DNA of 64,000 nucleotides, taken from Lycium barbarum (Eukaryota; Streptophyta; Magnoliopsida; Solanales; Solanaceae). The position numbers and the translations under genes are program-made. This document shows positions 36,801-46,408 of the stretch, piece after piece (the stretch's first letter is position 1; the number at the start of each line of letters is the position of its first letter). The notes beneath the pieces were generated by a model. The model was not told where the DNA came from and did no database searches. It saw nothing but the letters and a program-made list of their open reading frames with translations. The stretch lies in contig NC_083342.1 of the NCBI RefSeq assembly GCF_019175385.1, forward strand, positions 119,164,376 to 119,228,375. Reading direction: 5' to 3'.

Positions 36801-39800
36801 TAGCTGTTCAGTGTCAATTGAATTCACTGAATGAATGGTAAGCGTTTTGGGGACTTTATCTCATTTCTGAACCCCCAATCTACAAAAATTACCAGTGACT
36901 AGTTGCAGGATGGTATATTCCTCCCCAGCTAGCCATGAAGAAAGGTACTTTATATCTATTGCTAATTTAAAAGCTCTGTCAGAAATCCAGCCAATAATGC
37001 AATGTGTCTTTGGCCTTTTGAGTTCTCAACTTCTCATGAAGTGAAAGAACAGTTGATGAATGATTAAAGAGAATGAATTTCATGGCTTGCAGCAACACCT
37101 ATAGTCTTCCAAATTCAATTTTCCATCTTCTAATCAGACAAGTTCTCTCTTAGGTTTGACAACTTATTTACACAAAATAACAAGAATGAAATGTGTGTAC
37201 CTTAGAGCCATGATATTTCTAAGTAGGGTAGTTAAGAAGGATCTCCATCTGTCATTTGAAGCTCTGCTGGAAGAGTGTTAATTCTCATGGGGTAATTTTT
37301 TGATAGGGAATTCTCATGGGGTAATTTGTTATTCATTGAATTTTAATTTAATATACAAAACATTCAAAATACGAAAGACTAGTTATTTAATAGATTATAA
37401 CTGTTCAGCTTAACTCAATATAATCTTGAAGAAAGAACAGCTCAAATGTAGGCATTCAAATTTTAATATGATTAATAATAACCTTTAAACTGTCTAGTAA
37501 CTTGAAGCATTTCAAGAAATACTAACAAATGACTATCAGAAATTCTGAACAAGGGATATCTTGAGTCCAAATTGATGAAACACAAGGCATTTACTTTGAA
37601 GTTCAATTCCTGCATATTGTAGATCGTGTATAACTTTGCCTAACCATGAAAAGTGTTAGGTAGTGCTGTTAAGCTGTTGATGAATTTGAAAAGCTGCTTG
37701 GCTATATTTTAGTGGGGTTAGGCGAAGGGGAAAACGAATATACACTATTAGCTTCATGGTAGAAAACAAACCAAATCTTATCCTTCTAACCCGTCTTTAA
37801 ATACATTTAGATCCAGAGACTGCCAATAATTTCAGTAAAATGATGATTACCTCTTCGTGTATAAATGTTTCCAAGTGAAAGATCTCTTACTTCTATCCAT
37901 TTAGATATTAGATTACATTTGAAGCCTGTTCGCAAGTAAAACAAAGCTGATTGACTCACTCATGCAAGTGTTATCGAGGAAAATCACTCTTTGCTTCTTT
38001 TACTAAGGGCATGGATTTTCAAAATGTCCTGCTAGGAATGATCTCTATACATACTTCAACAACATATTACCGAGTATCATTTATTTTTCCTAGTGTTTTC
38101 ACTCTCTGGTATGCTTCTGCTGACTGTCAACCACAGGACAGAAGTGATGTACTGCTTTTACATTTTTACATACCAATCTAGTGCGCTACCACTTCAGGGG
38201 GTACATTGGGACTAACATATATACTGTTGCAGGGTATAGATTTTATACGTATTGGAAGATATGAGGTTGTGCACGAGGAAGTTCGGGAGAATTGCTTATC
38301 AAGTTGGTTTCTAGTAACATTTTCAAAGAATTTGCTTCATGATTGGCCACGAAATACTAATTTACTGGACTTTCTTCTACAGTGATGGACACTCATGATC
38401 TTGAAGAGATCAAGCAAAGGCTAGAGCAAAGCAAAGTTGTTGCTGTTACGTGTTTGGGGATAACCAGCCCATTGCTTTCAAACAAGAGATTTGATGTGTG
38501 TATCATGGATGAAGCTGGACAAACTACATTGCCGGTGAGTTTACAGTTTGGGTTGCAGTAAAGATCTGAACATTTTGGTCAACAAAGGTTGTGATTGAGG
38601 TTACCTTGTCAAAGTGGTTGCTGTTATTGATTGCAATTGTTCTATATAAGCTCAATTAAAGTCTCCTGTGCTTTTCGCTTCTATGTTTTTAGAGCTAGTT
38701 ATTTTATGAACTACATTTGCCACCAGATTACAAATCCATTTTGGGAAAAGAAATGATAATATTAGATTTATAATCCAGGTATCATTGGGACCATTGACAT
38801 TTTCATCAAAATTTGTTCTAGTTGGGGATCATTATCAATTACCACCACTTGTCCAGGTATTTCTTGATTTCCTCTGCATTGAGCTCCAATGCTTTTGTAA
38901 CTCGTGACACAAAATCTGTTTCCCATATTAGAGTGCAGAGGCCAGAGAAAATGGAATGGCAGTTAGCCTGTTCTGCAGACTCTCAGAAGCTCACCCCCAA
39001 GCAATTTGTGCTTTGCAAAGCCAGGTATCTTCAAAGTTCAGTAAGATGTTGCTTCCTTCCACCTCTAAAGTTCGTCTGGCTTGATATAGTTGCCACTACT
39101 ATGCTACAACTTGCAGTACCGCATGTGTGCAGCCATAATGGAATTATCAAATGCCTTGATATATGGTAACAGATTGCGATGTGGTTCTTCTGAAGTAGAA
39201 AATGCCAAAATCAAGTACACAGGATTGCAATCTGGGCCTACGTGGATAAAGGAGGTACTAGTCACTAATTTTATTGCTTCCTAGTATGATCCTGCTTTAT
39301 TTTAGTACTGATCCAAACATTAGCGGCCTGCCTCATCTGGAAAGAATGACATTACGATGGAAATTAGAGGTTGCTTCCAAGTATGACGCCAATTTATTCT
39401 ATACGTGTTCCAAAGTGGCCTGCACCTTCTAAAAAGATTGATGCTTGGATGGAAAATACACCTGGTGAAAAATTGTCATTGTTTGAGCACTCATAAGTTC
39501 TTTTCTGTAAATAAGTTAAGTGTGAGCTGCTGGTTCTTCTCTGCTAAGTTATATTAGCAAATTATGTTCTTCTGACATTTTACATGCTACTCTGTACTTT
39601 CTACTTGCTTCTCAAGGAGTCCGGTCATCTTTTCATGATCATGTCATAAACACAGTTCTCTCATCTTAGAGTATTACCTTTCATTTATATGTACTTTTTC
39701 AATGCGCTTATTTTGGTGAATATTGCTGTTTAATGGTGTTCTAGATGAGTGTCATCACTAAAATTTCCTCTTTTTCTAAAGCATAGTATATGCACCCAAA

Positions 39801-41703
39801 TGAAAGAGGGGTCAAGTAAAAACCTAGTAAAAGAAATTGCCAGTTTCTGATGAAGCGGTACTACTTGTGAATCGCGAGTCTTTTGGATAAGTAATTGGTT
39901 GCTCTAATATGTTTAGATTAATAAGGGAAAAACAGAATAGCCTAAACACATGTTCTTTGCAAACCTTTTATTAATGAGACAGAATTGTTGGTTAATTTCT
40001 TTGTGCTTTAAAGAGTAAAAAGTGTTGCTGTCCAGTGTCACAATTCTGTACAAAGTGGTAGGGCACTGACAAGGAGTTCAATTTTGTATACAAAGATCAT
40101 GACCGGAATGTAGGAAAACAGTAGTAGAAATTTTACAAGGGAGAGATTTGGTGCAGTAGTTTGGTGTGAGCATTATTTGACAAGGATAACCTCGTCTTAA
40201 GAAATTGTATTCCTTCCAGAAACTATGTTGTATGGATTGTAAGGGTTAATACCCCAACTGCTTGTTCTCTTATTTTGTGAAATAATCTGGTATGATCGGT
40301 CTTGACAGGTTATGAATCCAGACAGACCTGTCGTCTTTATAAACACAGGTTAGGCAAATTTCTATCTCAAATCAAATTATGCAGGTTTGTCAAATGCAGT
40401 TAAACGTCCTTGTCCTAAACTGTCGCCTTATCTGTCTTTCCAAACTAGATTTGTTGCTTGTATTTGAAACAAATGACCGCAAAGCTGTAAATAACCCAAT
40501 GGAAGCAAATATCATTTCCGAGGTATGAATGCCTTTTGCTTCTTCCATTAACATCTTAAGCATCGGATAACAAGAAATATATTAAGCTCCAATTTCTGTA
40601 TAATGATTTTGGCGTACAGATCGTGTGTAGATTGTTGAGCAGAGGTATATTGGAGGAAGATATAGGCATCATTACACCCTACAATTCTCAAGCAGATCTT
40701 ATCCGGCAAGCTGTTTCCACATCAGTGGAGATACATACCATTGATAAATACCAGGTAATATTTATGCTGATGTGATTACATTCTCGAAAAACATCTTCAT
40801 TTTGCAACTTTTCTTGTTCCTAAAAGGAAGCAGCTGCTTTACCGCAGCGGATCAGGGAAGAAAATCAGTAGACCAGCCTAAATAGAAACATAGCTATCTA
40901 AGGTTATCCTCTAACATGTTGTGTAATTGTCAATTTTATACATAGGTTGGCTTTTCATTTATGAATCAGAAGTTCGAGAAGCCTAAAACGTCACAATACC
41001 TAGGCCAGAACAAGAAGGCTAATCTCACAATGCTACTTCTCAGACAGTTGCTTATGTTCAATACTGACTTTGGCCTAGAAAACGCTACCAAGTCCTCGCC
41101 CATCGGTTCTCAGCCGTTTAAGATTATCTTGTGCCAGCTATTAGCCTCCAAAAAGCTCGTTTCGCAAATCATGAATAATCCAATCTACTCGATTGTTTGC
41201 TTTTAGAATCATTTTTCTGTGGCTCCAGGAGGTCTTGCAGTTACATCAAATAATGTGATTACTAAGGTAGAAACTGTTACATTGCTGCTCCTAATTGCCC
41301 TAGTCTTGGTTTATATTTGCAGGGAAGAGATAAAGATTGCATTCTGCTTTCTTTTGTAAGATCAAGTGAAAATCCTAGGAACTACATTTCTTCATTGCTT
41401 GGAGACTGGCACAGGATTAACGTGGCTCTTACTCGTGCTAAGGTTTAGATACGGTTCCTTTGAACATAATTTTTCTTCTTGTTGAAACTTTACACTAGCT
41501 CCTCATACTCTGATGGATAATGTACTTGTCTTTTATTTGAACAGAAGAAGTTGATAATGGTAGGTTCATGCATTACGCTATCAAACGTGCCTCTGCTAAA
41601 GCTTCTCATTGAAAAGGTGGAAGAGCAAGGTGGCATGTTGAGCATTACCAAGAAGGATATTGCTCATAAATCAGAATTGAGAAGATGCTCCAAACTGAGA
41701 TGA
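22648..41703 (+). CDS. DNA2: DNA replication ATP-dependent helicase/nuclease DNA2 (JHS1)
   Basis: DNA2 cleaves flaps in Okazaki-fragment maturation and resects ends in fork and break repair, in the nucleus. 34 coding exons give 1436 aa: 22648-23274, 24992-25159, 25241-25474, 25560-25622, 25760-25945, 26027-26080, 26163-26224, 26948-27080, 27225-27335, 27466-27562, 27750-27832, 28768-28833, 29758-29913, 30038-30093, 30224-30281, 30408-30518, 31155-31211, 32190-32324, 32410-32661, 33653-33727, 34654-34775, 34864-34936, 35038-35142, 35287-35454, 38233-38302, 38383-38534, 38779-38856, 38932-39024, 39117-39254, 40309-40348, 40449-40522, 40620-40754, 41323-41442, 41545-41703. RecB-like nuclease: H542, D648, E670 and K672 (PLEFKTGK). 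Iron-sulfur ligands: C516, C760, C763, C769. SF1 helicase: Walker A GMPGTGKT (1040-1047), DEAG (D1150-E1151), GDHYQLPP (1174-1181), YRM (1216-1218), the TIDKYQG motif, and [10 protein letters not shown] (1375-1384). All catalytic residues are present. The Gln-rich N-terminus (about 1-200) is poorly conserved. Confidence 0.93.
24190..24904 (+). mobile_element. 5'-truncated LINE in DNA2 intron 1
   Basis: The frame at 24202-24564 encodes the zinc-binding domain found after reverse transcriptase in plant LINEs ([34 protein letters not shown]). The sequence continues in another frame at 24569-24811 ([14 protein letters not shown]). It ends GTTTATAAATGAAATACG and a poly(A) tail at 24890-24904. It is the 3' end of a non-LTR retrotransposon in the sense direction of the host gene. 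The 5' boundary is approximate and I could not identify a target-site duplication. Confidence 0.85.
29914..30037 (+). other. GC-AG intron 13 of DNA2
   Basis: Exon 13 ends TGGGCAG and the intron starts GCAGGTTT; exon 14 starts after TTCTGCAG. Using GC at 29914 joins the conserved nuclease strand KTGKATNGQ to [15 protein letters not shown] in frame. Using the GT four bases downstream breaks the frame. GC donors with a strong CAG context are a known minor class. Confidence 0.75.
30823..30860. repeat. poly(C) and (CA)n tract in DNA2 intron 16
   Basis: About 22 consecutive C are followed by a short CA repeat. No function is apparent. Confidence 0.9.
32908..33111 (+). mobile_element. tRNA-derived SINE in DNA2 intron 19
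   Basis: The element at 32921-33098 (about 178 bp) has a Pol III B-box-like GGTTCAAGCC and an A-box-like segment at its left. The body (AAGGTAAGGCTGCATACAAT, CCGCACATAGCGGGAGCTTA) is characteristic of Solanaceae SINEs. Perfect 13-bp duplications CTATTCAGAATTC flank it (32908-32920 and 33099-33111). It ends without a poly(A). Confidence 0.88.
33897..33986 (+). repeat. 45-bp tandem duplication in DNA2 intron 20
   Basis: The unit GAAATAATCTCATTTGTTCC and so on starts at 33897 and again at 33942, with a few substitutions. Confidence 0.9.
35897..36627. mobile_element. inverted-repeat-bounded segment in DNA2 intron 24
   Basis: AATTTATGAGGACAAAATAG (about 35899) is matched, inverted, by CTATTTTGCCCTCAGAAATT (about 36606-36625), extending through the following GCAT, so about 25-bp TIRs enclose roughly 730 bp. 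The interior has no protein-like frame. I see no clear target-site duplication, so this is a candidate non-autonomous DNA transposon only. Confidence 0.5.
40941..41310 (+). other. unexplained open segment in DNA2 intron 32
   Basis: A forward frame from 40961 to a stop at 41204-41206 (81 codons; [20 protein letters not shown], then [14 protein letters not shown]) is less A/T-rich than the flanking intron. After the single stop, the same frame continues open to about 41310 ([16 protein letters not shown]). It does not belong to DNA2: joining exon 32 directly to exon 33 preserves the TIDKYQGRDKD motif. It may be a captured gene fragment, organelle-derived DNA or chance. I do not recognise it. 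Confidence 0.4.
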
Positions 41704-43620
41704 TGTTAAAGATATTAACACCCATTTACCCCCAATTTTGCTATTTGCGATCATGTAAATTATTGCAAAATCCTCTTCTCTAATTTAAATGTAAATATTG
41801 AGACCACACCCAGCCATTCATTCTTCTGTAAATAATAAAAATTTCTGAGTGAAATGAAGTAGTTAAAGGGTCAAGTCAGCAACGGATGTCTGATGATATA
41901 TTGGATCTTCAATTTCGTGCATATGTTGCCACAAACCCATATTTTTCTTCCCTACATAAACAAAGGTACAAAAGCAAAATGTAAAGCATGGAGCTAATGT
42001 CTTTATTGCATCAGCCAATCAAGTAAAAAATGTTGTTATCCGTTGGTAAAAGATTCTGCTGCACAAATTGTGGTTTATGTTATATCCATAGAAGTATCAA
42101 ACCAGCAAACGAAAATTAGTTTCTGAAGTAAAATCACCGGAAGCAGATACAATACACTGCCATATATTCATCGCAGCCTCCCTCGACAGAGAAAAAAATA
42201 ATAATAGGGAAAATACATATTGCCCCTTAAGATTATCCCCAAGCATCGTCTTGACAAAGCAGAAATTTGTTGGAAGGTAGTGTTGCACTCTCTTCACAGT
42301 TGAACTTCAAATTTTGGAATTTTCTGTATAGAACCAACAACAACAACATACCCAGTGTAATCCCACAAACGGAGTCTGAGGAGAGCAGAGTGTACGCAAC
42401 CTTACCCCTACCTTCCCACAAACGGAGTCTGAGGAGGGCAGAGTGTACGCAACCTTACCCCTACCTTGGGAGGTAGAGAGGTTGTTTCGGTATAAAACCA
42501 TCAGCTAAAATAGATAGAACACAATTGAGTAGGGGAAAGAAAAAAGAACTAAAAATTTTGTATTATCGAAAACTTGTACGAAATACATTTTTGTTGTTCC
42601 CCATGGTTTTATCTAAGCATTGAAATGATGGATTATCTTTATTTTTTGAGTTAAAAATTGCTAATTGGAATATGCTTATTTTGTATTTAATTTGGAGAGG
42701 TTTGGTGTCTGTTGGTGGATCAATGACAAGTGAGGGAGAGAATGATGTTTCGCCTATGTGTTTTTTGAGCTACCATACCATGTACATGTGGGTAGGGTTG
42801 GATGAGATTTTCAAAGGCTTCAGGTGTATGTTTGTGACTGTGTGAGGAACAACTTAGATGATGCTAAAATAGTGATTGTGGAGAAGATCGGTGACGAGAA
42901 TGGAGGAAACATATATGGGAAGAAGAAAAGAAAAAGGGAAAGGGAAAGAGAAAGGGGCTTGTATTACACTAATACATAATTAGTGGTAATCGAGTTTATT
43001 TAGTGATTATCAGAAAAAAGATTTCAATTAAAAAGATAATAGCTGTACAATTTAATCAGGTTTTTGAGGCTCTAGTAGAGGCTCATTTACTTATGTTTTC
43101 TAAGATACTGATTGAATTCTATGTATTAACAAGCGGAAAGCAAAAAAATGGGTCCGGATCTCCTGCGGGAATAATTTGGGAGATCCAAAACCAAAAATAG
43201 TGGTATTTGAAATAAGGGGCTAGCTTTTGAGGGGGTACTAGCAATACTTGGAACGAAAATAGAAGGCAAGGAAGGTGAAATTTAGATGCGATTGAATTTA
43301 CTTGATTGGGCTAGCTACTATTTTCCCAAGACAAAGCAACTTAACTTGACAAGATCTGGTTCATTTGCGCAAACAAAGATAAACTACCAGTAACCGGACA
43401 ACTTTTCTTAAAACGGAAGTGCAGCAGGGAAGAGAAGACCATGAGAAACAATCTCATCTATTGTAGTATTGTGTGAAGAGGTGTTATTAAGTGGACATAC
43501 ACATGCTTGTTGCATAAACAATTGATGCCCAGTTTAAGATGGCATGCGGTGTATTATAGCCAAGCGCAACTGTGCACATATAAATTACACCTGACCTATT
43601 GGATTACGAAATCCTTGCAG
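41704..43620. other. DNA2 3' UTR and intergenic DNA
   Basis: AATAAT-type A/T-rich signals near 41830 are compatible with DNA2 polyadenylation. A SINE-like segment with a tandem duplication lies at about 42330-42500. From 42500 to 43612 I see no gene; the short open frames have no recognisable domain. Confidence 0.45.
42330..42505 (+). repeat. Solanaceae SINE-like segment with a 53-bp tandem duplication
   Basis: ACAACAACATACCCAGTGTA, TCCCACAAACGGAGTCTGAG and CCTACCTTGGGAGGTAGAGA form a motif chain I recognise as a very common Solanaceae SINE-related repeat. Inside it, the 53-bp unit CCCACAAACGGAGTCTGAGG and so on is present twice (42362-42414 and 42415-42467) with one difference. Confidence 0.7.
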
Positions 43621-43893
43621 AGAGTCCGGAACCAAAATGATCCAATAAAAAACCAATTAAATCAAAATACCCTAAGAAAAAAAAGGGACATCAAAATACC
43701 TTTAACACACCTTTTTTATGCGTTATGTAAAAAGGTGTTAACGTCCCCCGTTAACATTCGTTACCCGAGCTTTTAAAAAAAAAAAAAACTTGCATAGCGC
43801 AGTAAATAGATGCGCTATGTGAATCCAATTAACAAGATTGTTATATTATGATTTTGTTGCCAACTTTCTGACAAATGGCATCATTGTAAGTAT

Positions 43894-44110
43894 TACTCCC
43901 TCCGTTTCAATTTATGTGAACCTATTTGATTGGGCAAGATATTTAAAAAAGAGTGAAGACTTTTGAAATTTGTGGTTCAAAATAAGTCTTGAATATTTGT
44001 GTGGCTGTAAATCATTTCATAAAGTGAATTTGTTTCCAAATTAGAAAAGAGGTCATTCATTTTGACACAGACTAAAAAGGAAATAGAAATAAATTGAAAT
44101 AGAGGGAGTA
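43894..44110. mobile_element. Stowaway-like MITE (left)
   Basis: CTCCCTCCGTTTCAATTTAT at 43896 is matched by AAATTGAAATAGAGGGAG ending at 44108, with TA on both sides. It is nested in the foldback element. Confidence 0.85.
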
Positions 44111-44114
44111 TAAT

Positions 44115-45690
44115 TTTGTTGTCTTAGAAAATGATTATAATTCTTTTCTAAATATTATATTTTCGGTTGCCTAAGGCACTTAAATTAATAAAGAGGGGAA
44201 GTTATTTTTCATAAGCATAAGCTAAGTATTATTTTTGGCTGTCTTAGAAAATGATTATAATTATTTTCTAAAAATAAATATAAGCCACTTAAATTGATAC
44301 GGAGATAATTATAATTATTTTCTTATAAAAAATGTAACACGCTTAAATTGGCACGGAGGGATATTATTTTTTCGAAGCATAAGTTAAGTGTTATATTTTT
44401 TTGTTGTCATAGAAAATGATAATAATTATTTTCTAAATCTTATATCATCGGTTGATTTAAAAAATGATTAAATTATATTTTTAAAAAGAAAAGCAAGACA
44501 CTTCAATTGATACGAATTTGGGATTTTTTTTTCGTAGGCATAAGCTAATTTTATATGTTTGGTTATCTTAAAAATTAATTATAATTATTTTTATAAAAAT
44601 GTAAGACACTTAAATTGACATGAAGGGGATATTATTTCGAAGCATAAGCTAAGTGTTATATTTCTTGCTGTCATAGAAAATGATTATGATTAGTTTCTAA
44701 ATCTTATATCTTCGGTTGTTTTAAAAAATGATTAAATTATTTTCTAGCCTAATTTATATGTTTGGTTATCTTAAAAATTAATTATAATTATTTTTATAAA
44801 AATGTAAGACACTTAAATTGATATGAAGGGGATATTATTTTGGATCATAAGCTAAGTATTATATTTCTTGTTGTCATAGAAAATGATTATGATTATTTTC
44901 TAAATCTTATATCTTCGGTTGTTTTAAAAAATGATTAAATTATTTTCTAAAAAGAAAAGCAAAACAATTAAATTGATACGAATGGGATGTTTTTTTTCGC
45001 AAGCATAAGCTAAATCTTATATTTTTGGTTGTCTTAAAAAAATTTTAAAAAAATCTACAATTATTTTCTATAAAAGAAAGTAAGACACTTAAATTGATAC
45101 AAAAAGGATATTGTTTTTCTTAAGCATATGCTAGGTATTATAATTTTATTATCTTAGAAATGATTATAATTATTTCTGAATATTACATTTTTTGTTGCCT
45201 TAAAAAATAATTATAATTATTTCTAAAAAAAAAGTAAGACACTTAATTAATACGGAGGGGATATTATTTTTCATAAGCTAAGTTTTTTTTTTGGTTGTCT
45301 TAGAAAATAATTATAATTATATTCTAAAAAGAAGTATAAAACACTTAAAATGATATAAAGATGTTATTATTTTCTTAAGCATAAGTAAGTATAACTTATA
45401 TGTTTGGTTATCTTATAAATAAGTATAACTATTTTTTTATAAAAAAAAGTAGGATATTTAAATTAATACGAGGGATATTATATTTTCTAAGCATAAGCTA
45501 AGTGTTATATTTTTTGTTGTCTTAGAAATGATTATAATTATTTTTTAGAAAGAAAAGTAAGACACGTAAACTAATACGAGGGGATAAGCCTATATTTTTT
45601 TTAAAAAAATATATGATCTTTTTTAAGACAATCAATAAATATAAAACTTAGCTCATTAATGATGCAACGCAAATAGACACGACAAACCTT
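44115..45690 (+). repeat. decayed tandem array inside the foldback element
   Basis: GCATAAGCTAAG-like words recur at about 44214, 44376, 44538, 44640, 44846, 45001, 45121, 45267, 45376 and 45489, spaced 102-206 bp apart. They alternate with GACACTTAAATTGATACGRA and GAAAATGATTATAATTATTT. Spacing variation reflects internal deletions. All units have the same orientation. No coding potential. Confidence 0.82.
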
Positions 45691-45696
45691 TATTAG

Positions 45697-45890
45697 TACT
45701 CCCTCTGTTTCAATTTATGTGAACCTATTTCATTTTTAATCCGTGCCAAAAAGAATGACCCTTTCCATATTTGAAAATAATTTACTTTTATACAATGATT
45801 TATAGCTACACAAAATATATATGCCTCATTTTACGCCACAAGTTCAAAAGTCTTTTTTTTTCCTTAAACTCCGTACACATTGAGGGAGTA
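45697..45890. mobile_element. Stowaway-like MITE (right)
   Basis: CTCCCTCTGTTTCAATTTAT at 45699 is matched by a TGAGGGAG terminus ending at 45888, with TA on both sides. It belongs to the same family as the left copy but is shorter and diverged. Confidence 0.8.
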
Positions 45891-46157
45891 TACAAGGTGA
45901 TGCCTTAGCCTATTCTTAGACCGTGGATTAGTTTGGAAAAATTTGCCTTTGCATAGCTCATCTATTTGCAGCGTTATGCAAGGTTTTTTTTTTTTTTTAA
46001 AGCTCCGGTAACGAATGTTAACGGGGGACGTTAACACCTTTTTACATGACGCATAAAAAAGCTGTGTTAAAGGTATTTTGGTATCTTTTTTTTCTTGGGG
46101 TGTTTTGGCTCAATTGGTTTTTTATTGAGTCATTTTGGTTCCGGACTCTCCTTGCAG

Positions 46158-46408
46158 ATACCCAACAAATAATCATTAAGTTTCTATAATCAAATTCATT
46201 GCCCATGGCAACAGAAATTTCGGACTAGTTAACAGACAAAACTCCGAATAGTATAATCGACAAAACAAGGAAATGAAAGAAACTGAGTTAGAAAAAAGGA
46301 AACAAAAAAAGTTCTCAACCAAATACACTACCTAAAACTCAGTTTCTCCGCAGCAGCTCTTCTCTCGCAGAAAATGTTGGGACAGGGAATTCTCGAACAC
46401 TCTTGAAT
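46158..46408 (-). other. EIF3B 3' UTR region
   Basis: About 250 bases between the foldback element and the EIF3B stop, presumed 3' UTR. The foldback insertion lies close enough to affect the polyadenylation region, but I cannot place the poly(A) site. Confidence 0.4.

Larger units (their letters stand above)
43613..46157. mobile_element. foldback-type element with 200-bp TIRs and nested MITEs
   Basis: The element runs 43621-46149 and is flanked by CCTTGCAG on both sides (43613-43620, 46150-46157). TIRs begin AGAGTCCGGAACCAAAATGA, extend about 200 bp each, and include GTTAACGTCCCCCGTTAAC and CTTGCATAGCGC. Just inside each TIR is a Stowaway MITE. Between them is a decayed array of about ten copies of a unit containing GCATAAGCTAAGTGTTATAT. 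There is no transposase frame. The 8-bp duplication fits hAT or a short MULE duplication; the long TIRs favour a MULE or foldback element. Confidence 0.85.
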
